Assembly: GCF_028372415.1 (NCBI RefSeq)
Contig: NC_092875.1
Coordinates: 146,228,856-146,292,855, forward strand
Direction of reading: 5' to 3'
From: Notamacropus eugenii
Lineage: Eukaryota > Chordata > Mammalia > Diprotodontia > Macropodidae
DNA: 64,000 nt
Positions 34,371-47,059 of this stretch are shown piece by piece. The number at the start of each line of letters is the position of its first letter. Positions within the stretch are counted from its first letter, which is position 1. The notes beneath the pieces were generated by a model. The model was not told the DNA's origin. It searched no databases and saw only the letters and a program-made list of their open reading frames with translations. Position numbers and translations under genes: made by a program.

Positions 34371-34489
34371 AATGAAAATATTTTTACAATTTTTCCCCTA
34401 ATAATTTTAGGTTAATCAATTTTCTCCCTTAGTTATTTATCTTCTTTAAACATTGTAACAGAAAGCACCCAACATACAGAGGGGGCCAT

Positions 34490-35195
34490 GCTATCACAGG
34501 TTCTTTGATCTGCTTTTCTAAAAGGAAAGGCAACTTTGGAGGGGTTAACAATCTCCTTTAATCAAGTACATATATCATTCACCTAGTTCAGGCGGAAAAG
34601 TCAGCACTCTGAACTTCAGAGAAAATACAGAGAAATCAAAGATCAACAGACATGACTTCCAACTGTCTGACCATGATCAATACATATATCACAAATCAAC
34701 AGACAGGTCCAACTGTCTGACCATAGTTACCAGAGAGAGAAACACCAACATCTGGGTTTTCAAACCCCGGGGCAGGGAGGGGAAGGGGGAGGGAGGTGAG
34801 AAGTGCGGGGGGGGGGGGGGGGGGGGGGGAGGGGGGGGGGCATTCCTTAGTAGCTTCCCAGAGTCTCTCTGGCCAAAAACTTTCAGTCCGTAAATCCCCA
34901 AATAAAGCCTCACATCAAAGTATTTAAACATTTTCAAAGTCAGAGGGCATCACAGCCTTTGAGAACCAGTGCCTCCTTAACAAAAGGTGTGGGCCTTCCT
35001 ACAAATCTTCCCAGGTTCATTAATGGGTGGGGAAGATCTTTAATCACATTAATAATACAAATACATATACTGTTTCTAGTTAAAGAAATTCCTGTTTCTG
35101 TACTTTACTCCTAATATATACTCATGGTTGATAAAGGCAAGATTCAATCAGAGGCACTTGATTATACTAAAACAAAAACAGTAAAAATTCCACTG
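34490..35195 (-). mobile_element. LTR-like element, copy 1
   Basis: Closely similar to 38535-39062 over its length ('ctttgatctgct', 'caaagatcaacagacatga', 'caacagacaggtccaact', 'gagaaccagtgcctc'). On the minus strand it carries promoter-like and tail-like blocks expected of a solo LTR. It differs by a long G run (34807-34840) and by about 100 extra bases near 35050-35145. No viral genes are attached. Confidence 0.65.
34807..34840 (+). repeat. Long G tract (G23 A G10)
   Basis: Twenty-three G, one A, then ten G, inside LTR-like copy 1 at a place where copy 2 has a short mixed sequence. It can form G-quadruplexes. Length may be imprecise because long G runs sequence poorly. Confidence 0.9.
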
Positions 35196-35199
35196 CTTG

Positions 35200-36140
35200 C
35201 CTTTACTTATTTAGATAAAACAGAATTCAGAATTCCAAGGAATAATACAGAGTAAGTTTCTCTATATAACACTATCACATTTATACACTTTCAAAATAAA
35301 CTTTTTTCCTTTATTATCCCTCATACCACTATAGCATCTGATCTGCCAAAATCAAAATAAAAACAAAAATTATTAGAAAGATGAGAAACTGTCATTGCCT
35401 AAGTCCCATGAAAACCACATGTTCCTGAATATAGGATATGCTACTATATAACCTTATAATGTGAATATCAGTGCTATTTTAGAATCATTATGACCTATTA
35501 TTTGTAGTTAAGTGTAACTTCCTTGTTAACTAAACTTAATTTCAAAAGGTGAGTCACAAAACAAAAGAAAAAATTACCTCATAAACTGGAAAAAATTAGC
35601 CAAGAGAAAAGGTTTCAGGGTCAAAAATCCAAGATAAATAAAGTATCAATGTTATACTTTCTTGGAGGAAAGACAGGTCATTCAGAGATGGATCTGCACA
35701 CACTACAACAATACTTAAGGATTTTATTAAAATATATTTATTTTTCTGGCAATATGTTTATGAATATACTTATTGAACTGTAAGTATGTCATATGACATA
35801 ATTCTTTTAATAAAAATAACTTAAAGTTCATTACATGCAGAGACATATGGATATGTCTGGATCCATGAACAACAGGTATACTCTCTTCACTGACTCAGAG
35901 AACAACCCTCTCTGTAATCTTTGAGAGCTGCTACGGCTAAAAAATTCCTCATTGTGGCCAATATTATTTCAAGATCTGAAGCTACACAATACTACCAGAA
36001 AAATAGTGATAATAAAAAATATAGTTTTAGGAAGAACCAGAGATCATAATTTTTGTAATTCCTCAAAGACAATCCATTCCAAAACATAAAAAAAAACAAA
36101 AAACCTGTTAAATTAAGGTTAGTTCCTTCAAGAACAGAAT
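35200..36140. other. Intronic stretch, nothing recognised
   Basis: AT-rich sequence without a supported feature. Confidence 0.4.
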
Positions 36141-36144
36141 GCTG

Positions 36145-37115
36145 TATCATTCAGTCAACAAACATATTTATTAAGTACCTACTATGTCAGGCACTAGCCT
36201 GAGCAGTCCCTACCTTCTTAGAGTTCATAGTGTAATGGAGGAAACACACAAACAACATTGTTCAAACAAGCTATACACAGGAGAAACTGTAGATAATTAA
36301 CAGAGAGAAGGCACTGGAATTAAGGGGGATCAGGTAATTTCCACGGAAAATATCTACAGTCAGGAAATGGAGTTTGTTGTGAGAGGAACAGCAAAGAGGT
36401 CAGCGTTACTAGATGGCAAGGTACATGGGGAGATATACCTCCTGCCATATGTAAAAAGTATAAGACTGGAAAGGTATGTGTGGGCAAATCATGAAGGATG
36501 TTAGACACCAAATAGAGGATTTTATATTTGATCCTGGAGGTGACAGGAAGCCATGGGAACTTATTGATCAATAATAATAATAACAAGTATAAAAAGTTTA
36601 TATCATAAATTATTATCATATCTTCATGGTGTTCTATCTGACTTCAACTTTCATGAAAACTTTAAAAAGGATCAGAAGGGAAAGGGAAAGAAAAGGAAAT
36701 AAGGTATGATACAAACTTTAGTTATGACACAAAACTTCAAGGTTTACAAAGTGCTTTTTTACCCTCACAATAATACTGGGAGAAAGGTGCTATTATTATC
36801 TTCATTTTACAGATGAAGAAACTGATGCAGAAAGAGTTTCTGTGACTTACCCAAGCTCACACAGCTAGTGAGTGTCTGAAGCAGTACTTGAATTCAGGTT
36901 CTTGAGACTCCAAGCCTAGCATTCTATTCCCTGTACTACTGAGCTGCTTAGGGGGTAGGAGATGACATGGTCAGACCTGTTCTTTAAGAACTTTGAAAGT
37001 TGAATGGAGAATGGACTAGTCTCGCCATAGGGTGATCAGGGCCTTCACCATAGTGATGGCAGTATCAGAGGAGAGAATGGGATTTATTTGAGAGATTTTA
37101 AGAAGAAAAAAACAT
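36145..37115. repeat. Ancient repeat split by a MIR-type copy
   Basis: 36145-36560 ('acatatttattaagtacctactatg', 'gttagacaccaaatagaggattttat') and 36950-37115 ('gatgacatggtcagacctgttc') look like two parts of one old repeat. 36720-36950 is MIR-like ('cattttacagatgaagaaact', 'ctcacacagctagtgagtgtctga'). Confidence 0.65.
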
Positions 37116-37664
37116 CATTCTGAGAGGGGTCTCATAGGCTTTGCCAGGTTACAAAAGGAGTTCATTAAAAGGTGAAGAACCTTTATGTCATGAGGCAAAA
37201 GAATACTATTTTGGTATGAAAGTCTTTTAAATTATTCTTCATTAGTTTTTCCAGGTTACTCTTCTGCCTCACAATCAAACTACAAATAATTCTGTGCTAA
37301 ATATATATTCTTGAGGATATTTTTATTGCATTTCATCCTAAACTTAAACTCTGACACTTAAACTACCTCTTTTTTGTTGCCAGAACAAAACATATTTAAA
37401 CTTGAATATTTTGATTTGAGCTAAATTTTGAAATTTCAATTTACAAAATTATATAACAATAATTAAATCTGACTTGAAAACAGACTGCCAATATGTATAC
37501 CTTTTTCTCCAAATTCTGTTTTTTGACAAAGCAGTTAAAAAAACCCCCAAAATTTGAAGTACTTGTCATTTAAACTGTTTTATGCATTTGAAACATCTTT
37601 TTGGGTTTTGTTCTTTAGATTTAAAAAATAAATGTAAAAATATTATACTTTCACTTCTGATCTA

Positions 37665-37855
37665 GCTGGCATAGTTGATAGAGCACTGGACCTAGAGTCA
37701 GGAAGATCTGTGTTCAAATCCAGTCTCAGATGACTACTAGGTGTGTGACACTAGGCAAGTCTTTTAACCTCTATTCACTTTGGCTTCCTCATCAGTAAAA
37801 TGAAAATAATAATTGTAGCTACCTCTCAGGATAAAATCAGATTCCTTTCTCATTC
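37665..37855 (+). repeat. tRNA-derived SINE
   Basis: TAGCTGGCATAGTTGATAGA, GACCTAGAGTCAGGAAGATC, GTTCAAATCC and 'tgtgtgacactaggcaagtc' in SINE order, with a MIR-like 3' end. Confidence 0.85.
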
Positions 37856-38374
37856 CCTTTTCCTTCTGATCCTTTTAAAAACCTTTATGAAAGTTGAAGT
37901 CAGATAAAACATTATGAAGGTATGATATAAAATAAAAGGTTAAATGACTCAAGTTTTCATTTTTTTAAAAGAAAATCAGTGACAAAATTGGCCTTTCTCT
38001 TAGAAAAGAAAATGTCTAGGAGTGCAATGTCCACAGATATGAGCAAATGAAATTAATAATAGGTTAAGAATATAGGGTTTGAACAGGACTGATGAATAAT
38101 ACAAAAGATCAAAACAATAGGTCTAAAGAAAGAAGAAAAGGTTAAGAAACATAAAAGGGAAAAAAAATCTAATGACCAATCTAAATTTTGTCCTTCATAA
38201 CCAATAGAGAATCTTTTGAAACTACCATTTGTGATATATGGTAGGAATCAAGTCTAAATTTCCTTTTTTAACTCTCTGGCTACCACTTCTTCTGTTTGTA
38301 CAATGTGGCAAATTTATGTCAGTCAAGGAGACTCATTTCCTAAATATGATCACTTTAGGTCCAAATGTATGTTG

Positions 38375-38500
38375 TATATATGTGTGTGTGTGTATATATA
38401 TGTATACACACATACAAACACATATATGCATATATGCATGTAGGTATACATGCATGTATGTATATATGTATCTGTGCATACATACATATACATATTTTAT
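38375..38500 (+). repeat. TG/TA/CA imperfect microsatellite
   Basis: Mixed TGTG, TATA, ACAC and ATGCATGTA units. Produces long but meaningless open frames on both strands. Confidence 0.85.
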
Positions 38501-38534
38501 CAGTCAGCACCTTGACATACACAAGGGGACTTGC

Positions 38535-39093
38535 TACCACAGTTTCTTTGATCTGCTTCTATAAAAGGAAAGGCAACTTTTGAGGGGTTAGCAATCACTT
38601 TAATCAAGCACAGGTATCATTCAGTTAGTTCAAGGGAAAAAAGTCAGCACCCTGAACTTCAGAGAAAATCCAGAGAAATCAAAGATCAACAGACATGAAT
38701 TCCTATGCCTGACCATAATTAATACATACATCACAATTCAACAGACAGGTCCAACTGCCTGACCAGTTACCAGAAAGGGAAGCACCAACATCTGGGTTTT
38801 CAAAGCCAGGGAGCTCTGTAGCAGCTTCCCAGAGTCCTTGTCTGGAAAACAGACACTTCCAGTCAGTAAGCTCCCAAAGTAAAACCTATTCTTACAGTCT
38901 TTATACACTTTTTTAGAGCCAGAGGGCATCCCAACCCTTGAGAACCAGTGCCTCATTAGCAAAAGGTGAAGTCTTCCTACAGATCTTCCCAGGTCCAACA
39001 ATTCATGGGAAAGATCCTCCTCAATCACATTATTCAATCAGAGGCACTTTTAGTAAAACAAAAACAGCAAAAGATCCTACTTTGCTTGGCCTT

Positions 39094-39095
<2 letters not shown>
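38535..39095 (-). mobile_element. LTR-like element, copy 2
   Basis: On the minus strand it runs from 'taggatcttttgctgttttt' and 'aaagtgcctctgattgaa' through GTGTATAAAGACTG (a TATA-like box near 38907), then to 'ccttttatagaagcagatcaaag'. The same 5' part recurs at 63775-64000. Length and motifs suit a solo LTR; no flanking internal genes are visible. Confidence 0.65.

Positions 39096-39096
<1 letters not shown>

Positions 39097-39133
<37 letters not shown>
39097..39133 (+). repeat. (CA)n microsatellite
   Basis: About 18 CA units abutting LTR-like copy 2. Confidence 0.97.
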
Positions 39134-39134
<1 letters not shown>

Positions 39135-39709
39135 AATTTTAGAAAATAATCTTTTGGGTTTGCCTCTGAACAAAAACAGATAAACAACTCAGCCTCTAGA
39201 GAAAAAAAAAACCAATAAGTATTTATTTTTGAGAGATAAGATTTCTAAATTCTGTTATCTTTTTATCACTTCTGATCCCAAGAATACAATAGTGTACCAA
39301 AATCTTAATAATTTTAATTTTTAATAACTTTTGAAGTAATTAAAAGTTTTATTTAAAAATCATTTTAAAGCTATTTTTGTGAGTTTTAAGCATTTCTTAC
39401 TTCTGAAGTTCTTAAAACTGAGAACGGCACTAAGACTTTTGGGACACCCTATTTATGCATCCAAAATTGCAATGGTGGTATCTATCATTAGCATTACAAT
39501 TTTGGATAGATATACTTCAAATTTTGAAAAAAGTAAAATTTATTGTTTCCTACCTTGTGACCTATAAACATGCCTTTGTCTTTGCATTATTATAGCCTAC
39601 CATCTCTAATACTTATGTACATTCTATATATATTATTCTATATCTGTCTTCTTCTCAGCTAAAGTCCTTGAAAAAACTATGGACAACAGGTCCCTCTAAC
39701 TTTTGTCTA

Positions 39710-39860
39710 TTAGTGCTGTGTATAAAGCACTGGGCCTGGAGTCAGAAGACCTGAGCTCCACTATGACCTTAGAAACTTACTAGTTCAGGGACCTTGGAAA
39801 AGTCATTTAATCTCTGTTTGCCTGAGTTTCCTTATCTATAAAATAAGGATAATACCTAGT
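39710..39860 (+). repeat. tRNA-derived SINE/MIR-like copy
   Basis: 'aagcactgggcctggagtcagaagacctgag' then 'ttcagggaccttggaaaagtca' and 'cctgagtttccttatctataaaataagg'. Confidence 0.8.
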
Positions 39861-40609
39861 TTTTGATCAGGGTGAGGCCCTTCTTTTTCATCGCTATTAC
39901 TCTTACTTCTGAGTTTATGGCTCTCTCTCAGTCTTTCCACCTTTCTACCTGTACCTCAGTCTCCTTTGCTGGATCTTTCCTCTATCTCATGCCTAGTAAC
40001 TGTGGGTGTCCCAAAAGCTCAGTCCTAGCTCCCCTTCTCTTTTCTCTCTACATTCACTTATATGGTGATCCCATCAGCTCCCATGAGTTCAATGATCATT
40101 TTTATGATGATCATTCCCAGATCTATAGGTCTAGCCTTGGTTTCTCTCTTTAGCTCCAGGCCCATATCACTACTGGATATTTCAAACTGGATGTCCTATT
40201 GGTTTCTCAAATTCAGCATATCCAAACAGGACTCATTATCTCATCCATAACCTCTCCCCACCCCTTTTATGGTGGAGGGTAAAAATCGAAAATCCCAATT
40301 CCTACCAAAATGCCAGTCGTCCAGGTCACAACCTCAGCATCAAGCTCAACTTCTTATGTTTACTCACCCCATTCATCCGGTCACCAAATCTTGTCATTTC
40401 TGCTTCCACAATATTTTCATAAATAGCCTTCCTCTCTACTAATATAGTTACCTTCCTAATTCAGGCTTTTATCTCTTCATTTCTAGGTAAGTGCAAAAAC
40501 CCAATAATTGGATTCCCTGCCTCAAGTATCTCCCCATTCTAATCAGGAAGGAAAGAAGCAATGCATTTATTAGGTGCCTACTATGTGCCAGACACTGGGA
40601 TAAGCTCTG

Positions 40610-40751
<142 letters not shown>

Positions 40752-41239
40752 TAAAGACAGCTCCTGTCCTCAAGGAATTGACAGTCTAAGGAAGGAAGTT
40801 GAAAGGGAAGGGGGGCAGTGAGGAAGAATATATCTGGTACGGAGTTCAGTCCAAGGATTTCAAACTAGAAAATGAAGAGATGGCTGGTTTCTCCAAATGG
40901 GGGCTTTGGGAAGAATTCTTTGCTCCACCCCTCTCCCACCTGAGAACTCTAAGCAAAGGGGTGGAGGGTAATGAGGGTACTGATGAATAAATAGCAAGGT
41001 GTAAATGTTTTCCTGAAAGTGCACATCTGACATCTTACTGAATAAATTTTAGTTGTTCCTTAATATCTCTAAGATTAAAAAAAATAAACTCCTTTGTCAT
41101 TTAAAGCTTTTCTCAACTTGGCCCCTCCCTTCTTTCCCAGTCTTGTTCCATGCTACTCTCCTCCCCTAAGTTCTAAGGTTCAGCCACACTGTGCCTGCTG
41201 CCATTCACATGTGGCATTCCAACTCCTGTCTCCCCATCT

Positions 41240-41530
41240 TTAAAATGACACAGTATAGTGTCTGTCGCATAGTTGTTGTTTGTCCTTAACTTCTGGAGAG
41301 AAATCGTGGAGTCATGTCTTGACTTGTGCATGAACTGGACTTAACGAATGCGGAGATGCACAAAATCTCTTCCAGACACTGAAGTCCAGGGGCAGGAAAA
41401 AGTCAAGACAACTGGTGATGGCCCAGGACACAGTGCATGACCCTGGCATCTTACATGTCTGACCAAGCTGTAAGAGCCCCACAGGACCTGCTTCAGTTGT
41501 CTTCATGATCACTGGAACAAATTATTCTCA
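41240..41530 (-). repeat. Inverted RTE-type SINE tail
   Basis: 'gttgttgtttgtccttaac' and 'catgtcttgacttgtgcatgaactggac' are the inverted SINE tail; the remainder is diverged. Confidence 0.65.
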
Positions 41531-42284
41531 TCTGCCTATTCAGCCAAGAGAAGCCTTCATATGCTTGGGACAGACAACCCCCTAACTTAACAACCTAGTT
41601 TAGTCTGTCTGCTGAGACAGTTTTACCTGAGAAGTACTATATAAATGCTTATTCTCTCCCTCCTTCCCTCTGCTCAGTGTTCTCTGTCATTTCCTTTAAG
41701 AGTTTGCTCAAGCATCATCTTCTGGAGGAACTCTTTCTGATTCCCCTACCTACCCACCTACCCCAGCTTCTTTCACCTTCCTTTCTATGTTTACCTTTCA
41801 TTTACCCTGTTTGTATTTTGCATAACCTACTAATATACATGCTGTTTCCCTATGAGAATAAAAGCTCCTTCAGAGAGCAAGGGCTTTTTCTTTTTATTCC
41901 CAGTGCTTAGCACACTACCTGGCAAAGAACTTAATTAATGCTTGTTGATTAATTCTTAGCTTCTTAAATACATTCCTAAAGGAGTAAAAACTTCTTAGTG
42001 CTTACTTGCACTTGCATTTTCATAATTTTTCAGATAGTTCTTCTCCAACTACATGCTCTTACTACTGTCCAAGCATTTGTGGCCATTACGTACTTCCTCT
42101 TTGGCACACTGAGTACTAGTATGTGTTTTGGTCTATGGGAAGGATGTTAAAAATGGCAGCAGTGATTTTACCTTTTTTTCAATCTCCCTTGGACCCCAAC
42201 TGTATTGATATTTAAAACAACAACAACAACAAAACTCTCTAATCGAGGACTATGCCAAATTCATGTTCTCATTCTGTCACCGTA

Positions 42285-42965
42285 GAATCAAATAATTTTA
42301 GAGTTAGAAGGGACCTCAGAAGTGATCATGTTCAGTTTCACCTGAAAGAAATCCCCATTTGAGATAACATACCGAGCAAGTGGTTATTCAACTTTTTCTA
42401 GAAGATCTCTAATGAGAGGTAATCCACAATCTCCTGGGGCAGCCCATTCAACTTTTGGAGCTCTTTTAGCTCTAACTGTTTCTCCTAACACAGATAATAT
42501 ATCACACGAGTCTTCTCATCTTCAGGCTAAGCATCGCTAATTAATAGAATCAAAGGATCATAGATGAAGAGCTAACAGGTACCTCAGTAGTGATTTGGTC
42601 CAACTTTCTCAATTTACAGATGAAGAAACAGAGGCTTACCAATCATCATACAATCAATAAGTGTCATAAGCTAGGAATGAATCATCTTGCCCTGAGTCCA
42701 ACATTCTTTTTTTTTTGCCACATTGTTTCTGCAGCTGATTTCACATGATGTGGACTCAACACCTTTCACCATTTTCATTGACCTGCTCTAAATGTTATCT
42801 AGTTTATAAATGCCCTTCCTGAATTGTGGCATCTAGAACTAAACCATAGTACGTAGGGATCTAATGAATACATACACTAAAAAGATAAGCTACCAGGGAA
42901 AATCTTAATATTAGAGGAAAAAAATGCAAAACTTTCCACAAAGAAAGTAATCTCTAATAGTAAGC
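42285..42965 (+). repeat. CR1/L3 LINE with nested MIR
   Basis: 'agagttagaagggacctcagaagtgatc', 'gcaagtggttattcaactttt', 'cctggggcagcccattcaac' is L3/CR1 text. 42545-42725 is MIR-type. L3 text resumes at 42730 ('gtggactcaacacctttcaccatttt'). Confidence 0.75.
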
Positions 42966-42969
42966 TTAA

Positions 42970-43250
42970 AACCACAGCTCAATCAATCAGCACTTATCAA
43001 ATACTTTTTACGTTTCATGGACTGCGCTAAGTGCTGGAGATATAAAGATTTAAGTGAAACAGTTTCTGTCCTTAAAGAGCATACACGTATGAATATAAAT
43101 ATAAACAGAATACATATATATATATATAATAAAAATCAATTTTGGTAGAAAAGAAATTAAACATTAGAGGGATCAGGAAATGTTTCATGTAAAACAAAGG
43201 TTCTTAACCTTTTGTGTATGTGTCATGAAGTCAAAAGAACCTTTTTCAGG
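42970..43250 (+). repeat. Ancient mammal-wide repeat
   Basis: 'caatcagcacttatcaaatac', 'gcgctaagtgctggagatataaag', 'gtccttaaagagcatacac'. Confidence 0.7.
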
Positions 43251-43254
43251 ATAT

Positions 43255-45480
43255 ACCCTTCATTAAATATATATGTATATATATTTAAGATGAATGATTT
43301 TAAATACATAAAATAAAATACATTGGATTACAAAGAAAACCAAATATATTGAAATGTAATTTTCAAAAAAAAATCTTAACAAGTTTATGGCACAGGATTC
43401 AGATCACTGGGTCCTTTGACTATTTATCATGCTTTCCACTACATTAAAAGACAAAATAAAGACCAAAATGTTTTGTCCAAATTTTCCTAAGTTGCTTTTG
43501 AATTGTGATTTTAAAAACCCCAATAACATATAATGGGAAGAAAACAGCCTTTCTGCTGACTTGGTAGGTGGAACCCTCAAAGCAAGACGTAGGGAAGGAG
43601 AAGAGGAAAAGATCTTTTTCTTGGACCTACTGTTATCGTAACACCCAATGGGCACAAATGCTACAGAGGGAATGTAGACCTAAATCTTCTCAGGGGGCTC
43701 TTTCTGCATAATAGTTACAATGGCAAAATGGTAGAAAAGGTGGCAGAGAGAGCTAAGACTGCCTATCATGATGCTACAATAATCAAAGTCAAAAGAAAAA
43801 TCTTGCTAACTGATTTAATGGATATTTTAATTTAAATAACAGTTTCTTATAGAGATATTTTTTTTTATCTTCACAGAAACAGAGGATTTCTAATGAAGAA
43901 AACTGGATCTATTAAAATGCAAGAACACTATGTAAGCATCTATTTCCTAGTAGAACAAAAGAATGCAGCCTCCAATTGCAATAAAAAATTCTTTTGTAAC
44001 AAGTTCTTCAAGGAAGTAACAGTATGTACATATGAAGGTTCTACAGGGCCAGGTCAAATATCACACAGACTATGTACCTTGGTTCCTGAAAGTAGCTCCA
44101 TGTTTTGCTCAGTCTATATACTAACCTAAATACTTTGGAATCTCTACAATTGAGCTAACTAGGGAGCAAAACTAAGTAATTAATCATCAGTTGACTGATT
44201 CAACACCACATATTAAATATGAAAGTTCTTTCTGGCTGTTACGTATAATGTATATGTACATATGTATGGATGTGTGTGTATAAAACAAAATTTCCTAATA
44301 TGAAATAAATGATAAAATTCTACATTTTTCTTCCTAAGACTTAACTCAAAATAGATTCATCTAATCTTTCGCTTTGAGAAGCTCCCTTTTATTTCATATC
44401 ATAATATGAGAATGCTAAGCCTGGCTCAAAACAGAGAAGATACACATTACTTCCCAGAGAAAATTAGTTCAATTAAAAAAGAAGTTTCCAGTGTTTCTCA
44501 GAAATTCTCTTAGTCACTCCATGTAATTAAAAATGAAAGTAAATCAATTTTGGAATGTACTCCATTTAAAGTTGGAATTTAACTGAAAACTGAAATTGCA
44601 GAGATAACCTCTGCTGATTAATTCCCTGGTGTCTTTCCTGGCGCAGTGTTCTACAGGTACAATTCCCTGCTAGTGGTATTTATTGTAGTTCAACCTTCGC
44701 TCTAGATCATACTTTCTTATTTCATGCTTACCTCTCAAACTCTAGAGACATGGGAAGGGAAACCATGATTTATGCATTTACAAATGGACAAAAAGATAAG
44801 TACAAGTTCAACAATCATTTCATTTCCAACATAACCTGGACAAACCTTGTGGGGTAAGACGTATATAACTACCTGTTTAGAATATTTTAAAGGACACTCC
44901 TGGTAGTAGAAATAGGACTAGATAATTTTAAGATCCCTTTCCATATTTAATATTGTGTGATTCTTATTTCATATCTACGTAGATCAAGGTAGAGCCTAGG
45001 TATCTTCTCTTGGGATTATTTTAGGGAGATCAAATGAACTCTAAAAAACCCTTGATCCTGAGAGCCCTGAGTAGATTGGTATAAATTCCTGAGGTCTTTC
45101 AAGATTTGGGTGCCATTCTATTAAAGCTTAGAGGCTCTTTAACCACTCCTCTTCCTATCTGCTTTTATATTTATTCACTTGGTTCATCCCCACTTTCTCT
45201 GATAATCACTGCCTTCTACAAACTGACCCAGTTCTTGACACTTATCATAACTTTTACTTGCATCAAATGTATAAGAAAACTCCATTACTTATTAATGCGG
45301 GTACTTTCTCCAGCGAAGCAGATCAAAAACTGTCCATGCTTACTTATCTATATCTAACTCCCATCTATGACCTCCCTCCACCCCAACTGCAAAAAAAAGA
45401 TTGCAATTACTATGCTAGAGGTTTTTCACATTTTTACTTTATTTTGTATGGATATGATTGGAACATGTGGACTAACCATC
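43255..45480. other. Mostly unassigned intronic stretch
   Basis: No exon with convincing splice sites and no confident repeat. 44380-44700 is compact, repeat-free and could be a conserved noncoding element, but that is only a guess. 45100-45300 may be an L2 remnant. Confidence 0.35.
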
Positions 45481-45488
45481 TGCACGTG

Positions 45489-45535
45489 CCTTCTCTTTCT
45501 CCCTCTCTTTCTCTCTCCCTCTCTCTCTCTCTCTC
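45489..45535 (+). repeat. (CT)n tract
   Basis: Imperfect CT/CCCT run. Confidence 0.95.
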
Positions 45536-45679
45536 CAAATGATAGGCCCAATTTTTTTTTCTAGTCACACACTTCTCTGAAGACAATAGCAAAACTATTT
45601 ATTAAAGTTACTGAAACTTATTGTATATCATATTAGATCCATTTAGTCATTAATAATTGTTTATAATACGTTTTGCAAA

Positions 45680-46960
45680 AAAAATGGTCAAAAGACATGA
45701 ACATGAAGTTCTCAAAAAAAAGAAATCCAAGCTATCAACAACCATACAAAAAAGGCTCCAGGTCACTAATAATTTGAGAAATGCAAATTAAAAATCATTA
45801 TAATATTTCAATTCACAATCATCAGATTGACAAGTAAGATTTGAAAAAAAGAAAAAAAGAACAACTGTAGGAAGGACTGCAGAAAAATAGGTACATTAGA
45901 GAGGCATGGTAATGCCTTGCCTATAGTCCCTGCTACTTGTGAGGTTGAATCTCATGTATCCTTTGAGGTTGGGAGACATGTGCTATAATAGGGTTATAGA
46001 AACAGAGCAGGTTAAAACTTCTTTACTAATCACCCATGGAATCAGGCCCATGAATGGTCACTGAAATTGAACTTCCAATCTAGGTGAATAGGGAGACCCA
46101 GTTTAAAAGGGGGAGGAAGAGGCACTGGATAATCCACAGCTGGTATAGCTATGAATTGATCCAGCCATTCTGGAAATCAATATGGAATTATTCCCTCAAA
46201 CTTGCTAAATTGTGTGCACCTTTTGACCCAGCAATTCCATTACTAGGTTTATAAATGAAAGTCATCAAAGAAAGAGGACAAAGACCTTTGTGCACAACTA
46301 TTTATAGCAGCTCTTTTTGGTATAGCAAAGAAGCAGAAACTATAAGGATGCCGGTAATTTGAAGAAAGAGTGAAAAGATTATAGAATATGAAAGTAATGA
46401 TGGTATACAGAGACTATTACACTGCAAGAAATGGCAAAATGGGGACAGATTCAGAGAAATAAGGGATGATTTCTATGAATTCAGAGTGAAATAAGCAGAA
46501 TCAGAAGATTTGCATTATAGCAAAACTGTAGAGAAAAAGAAATTTGACTTAAGAAATCTGATTAACAAAATGGTCGGTAACGACTTCAGAGAACCAATCA
46601 TGAAGTGTGCTATCTCTGTCCTGACCAAGAGGTGATGGTTTCAGGAGGCAGAACAAGACATGTTTTCATACATAGCTGGTGTGGATTTTTTCTTCATTGT
46701 ATATTTGGTACTAGAGTTTTGTTTTGTTTTTTTTCCCAGCAGAAGAGATCCTGAGGGAGGTGGGAGGAAGAGATGCTAGAAGTAGGATTGCAAAAAATAA
46801 AAAAAAGAAAGAGAATAGAAAGAAAAGAGCATCAGAGTATTTTAAATGAATGTCAGAGGGAAACAAGGACAAGTAGGGCAGCTTGGAAGATTATATGTTG
46901 AACTTAGTATATGTTTCGTTTTTATTCAATTTTGGTGTGGTTTCTTTCAGTGTAAAATTC
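45680..46960 (+). mobile_element. L1 3' end carrying a 7SL insertion
   Basis: L1 blocks before (CACTAATAATTTGAGAAATG, 'cacaatcatcagattgacaag', 'ggactgcagaaaaataggtac') and after ('tgatccagccattctgg', 'ttgacccagcaattccattactagg') the 7SL-like segment show a single old L1 3' region split by it. The 3' UTR extends to about 46960. Confidence 0.8.
45899..46104 (+). pseudogene. RN7SL (pseudogene): 7SL RNA-derived retropseudogene lacking much of the S domain
   Basis: About 206 bases align in order with SRP RNA. The 5' part includes TTGCCTATAGTCCCTGCTAC (7SL TGCCTGTAGTCCCAGCTAC) and 'gaggttgaat'. The 3' part includes GAAACAGAGCAGGTTAAAAC (7SL GAAACGGAGCAGGTCAAAAC), then 'aatcaggcccatgaatggtcactg' and 'aggtgaatagggagaccc'. 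Between them (junction about 45990-45997) roughly 85-95 nt of the 299-nt RNA are absent, mainly the S domain. No clear poly(A) tail or target-site duplication was seen. Not a functional SRP RNA. Confidence 0.85.
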
Positions 46961-47059
46961 CTTCCCTTCCCTCTCCCCTACTCACTGATAAGGCAACAAA
47001 AATAAAAGTGGGGTAGAGAGAAGGCTCATTAGGCAGTCAGAACCTTGCCCTAGGGCTTG

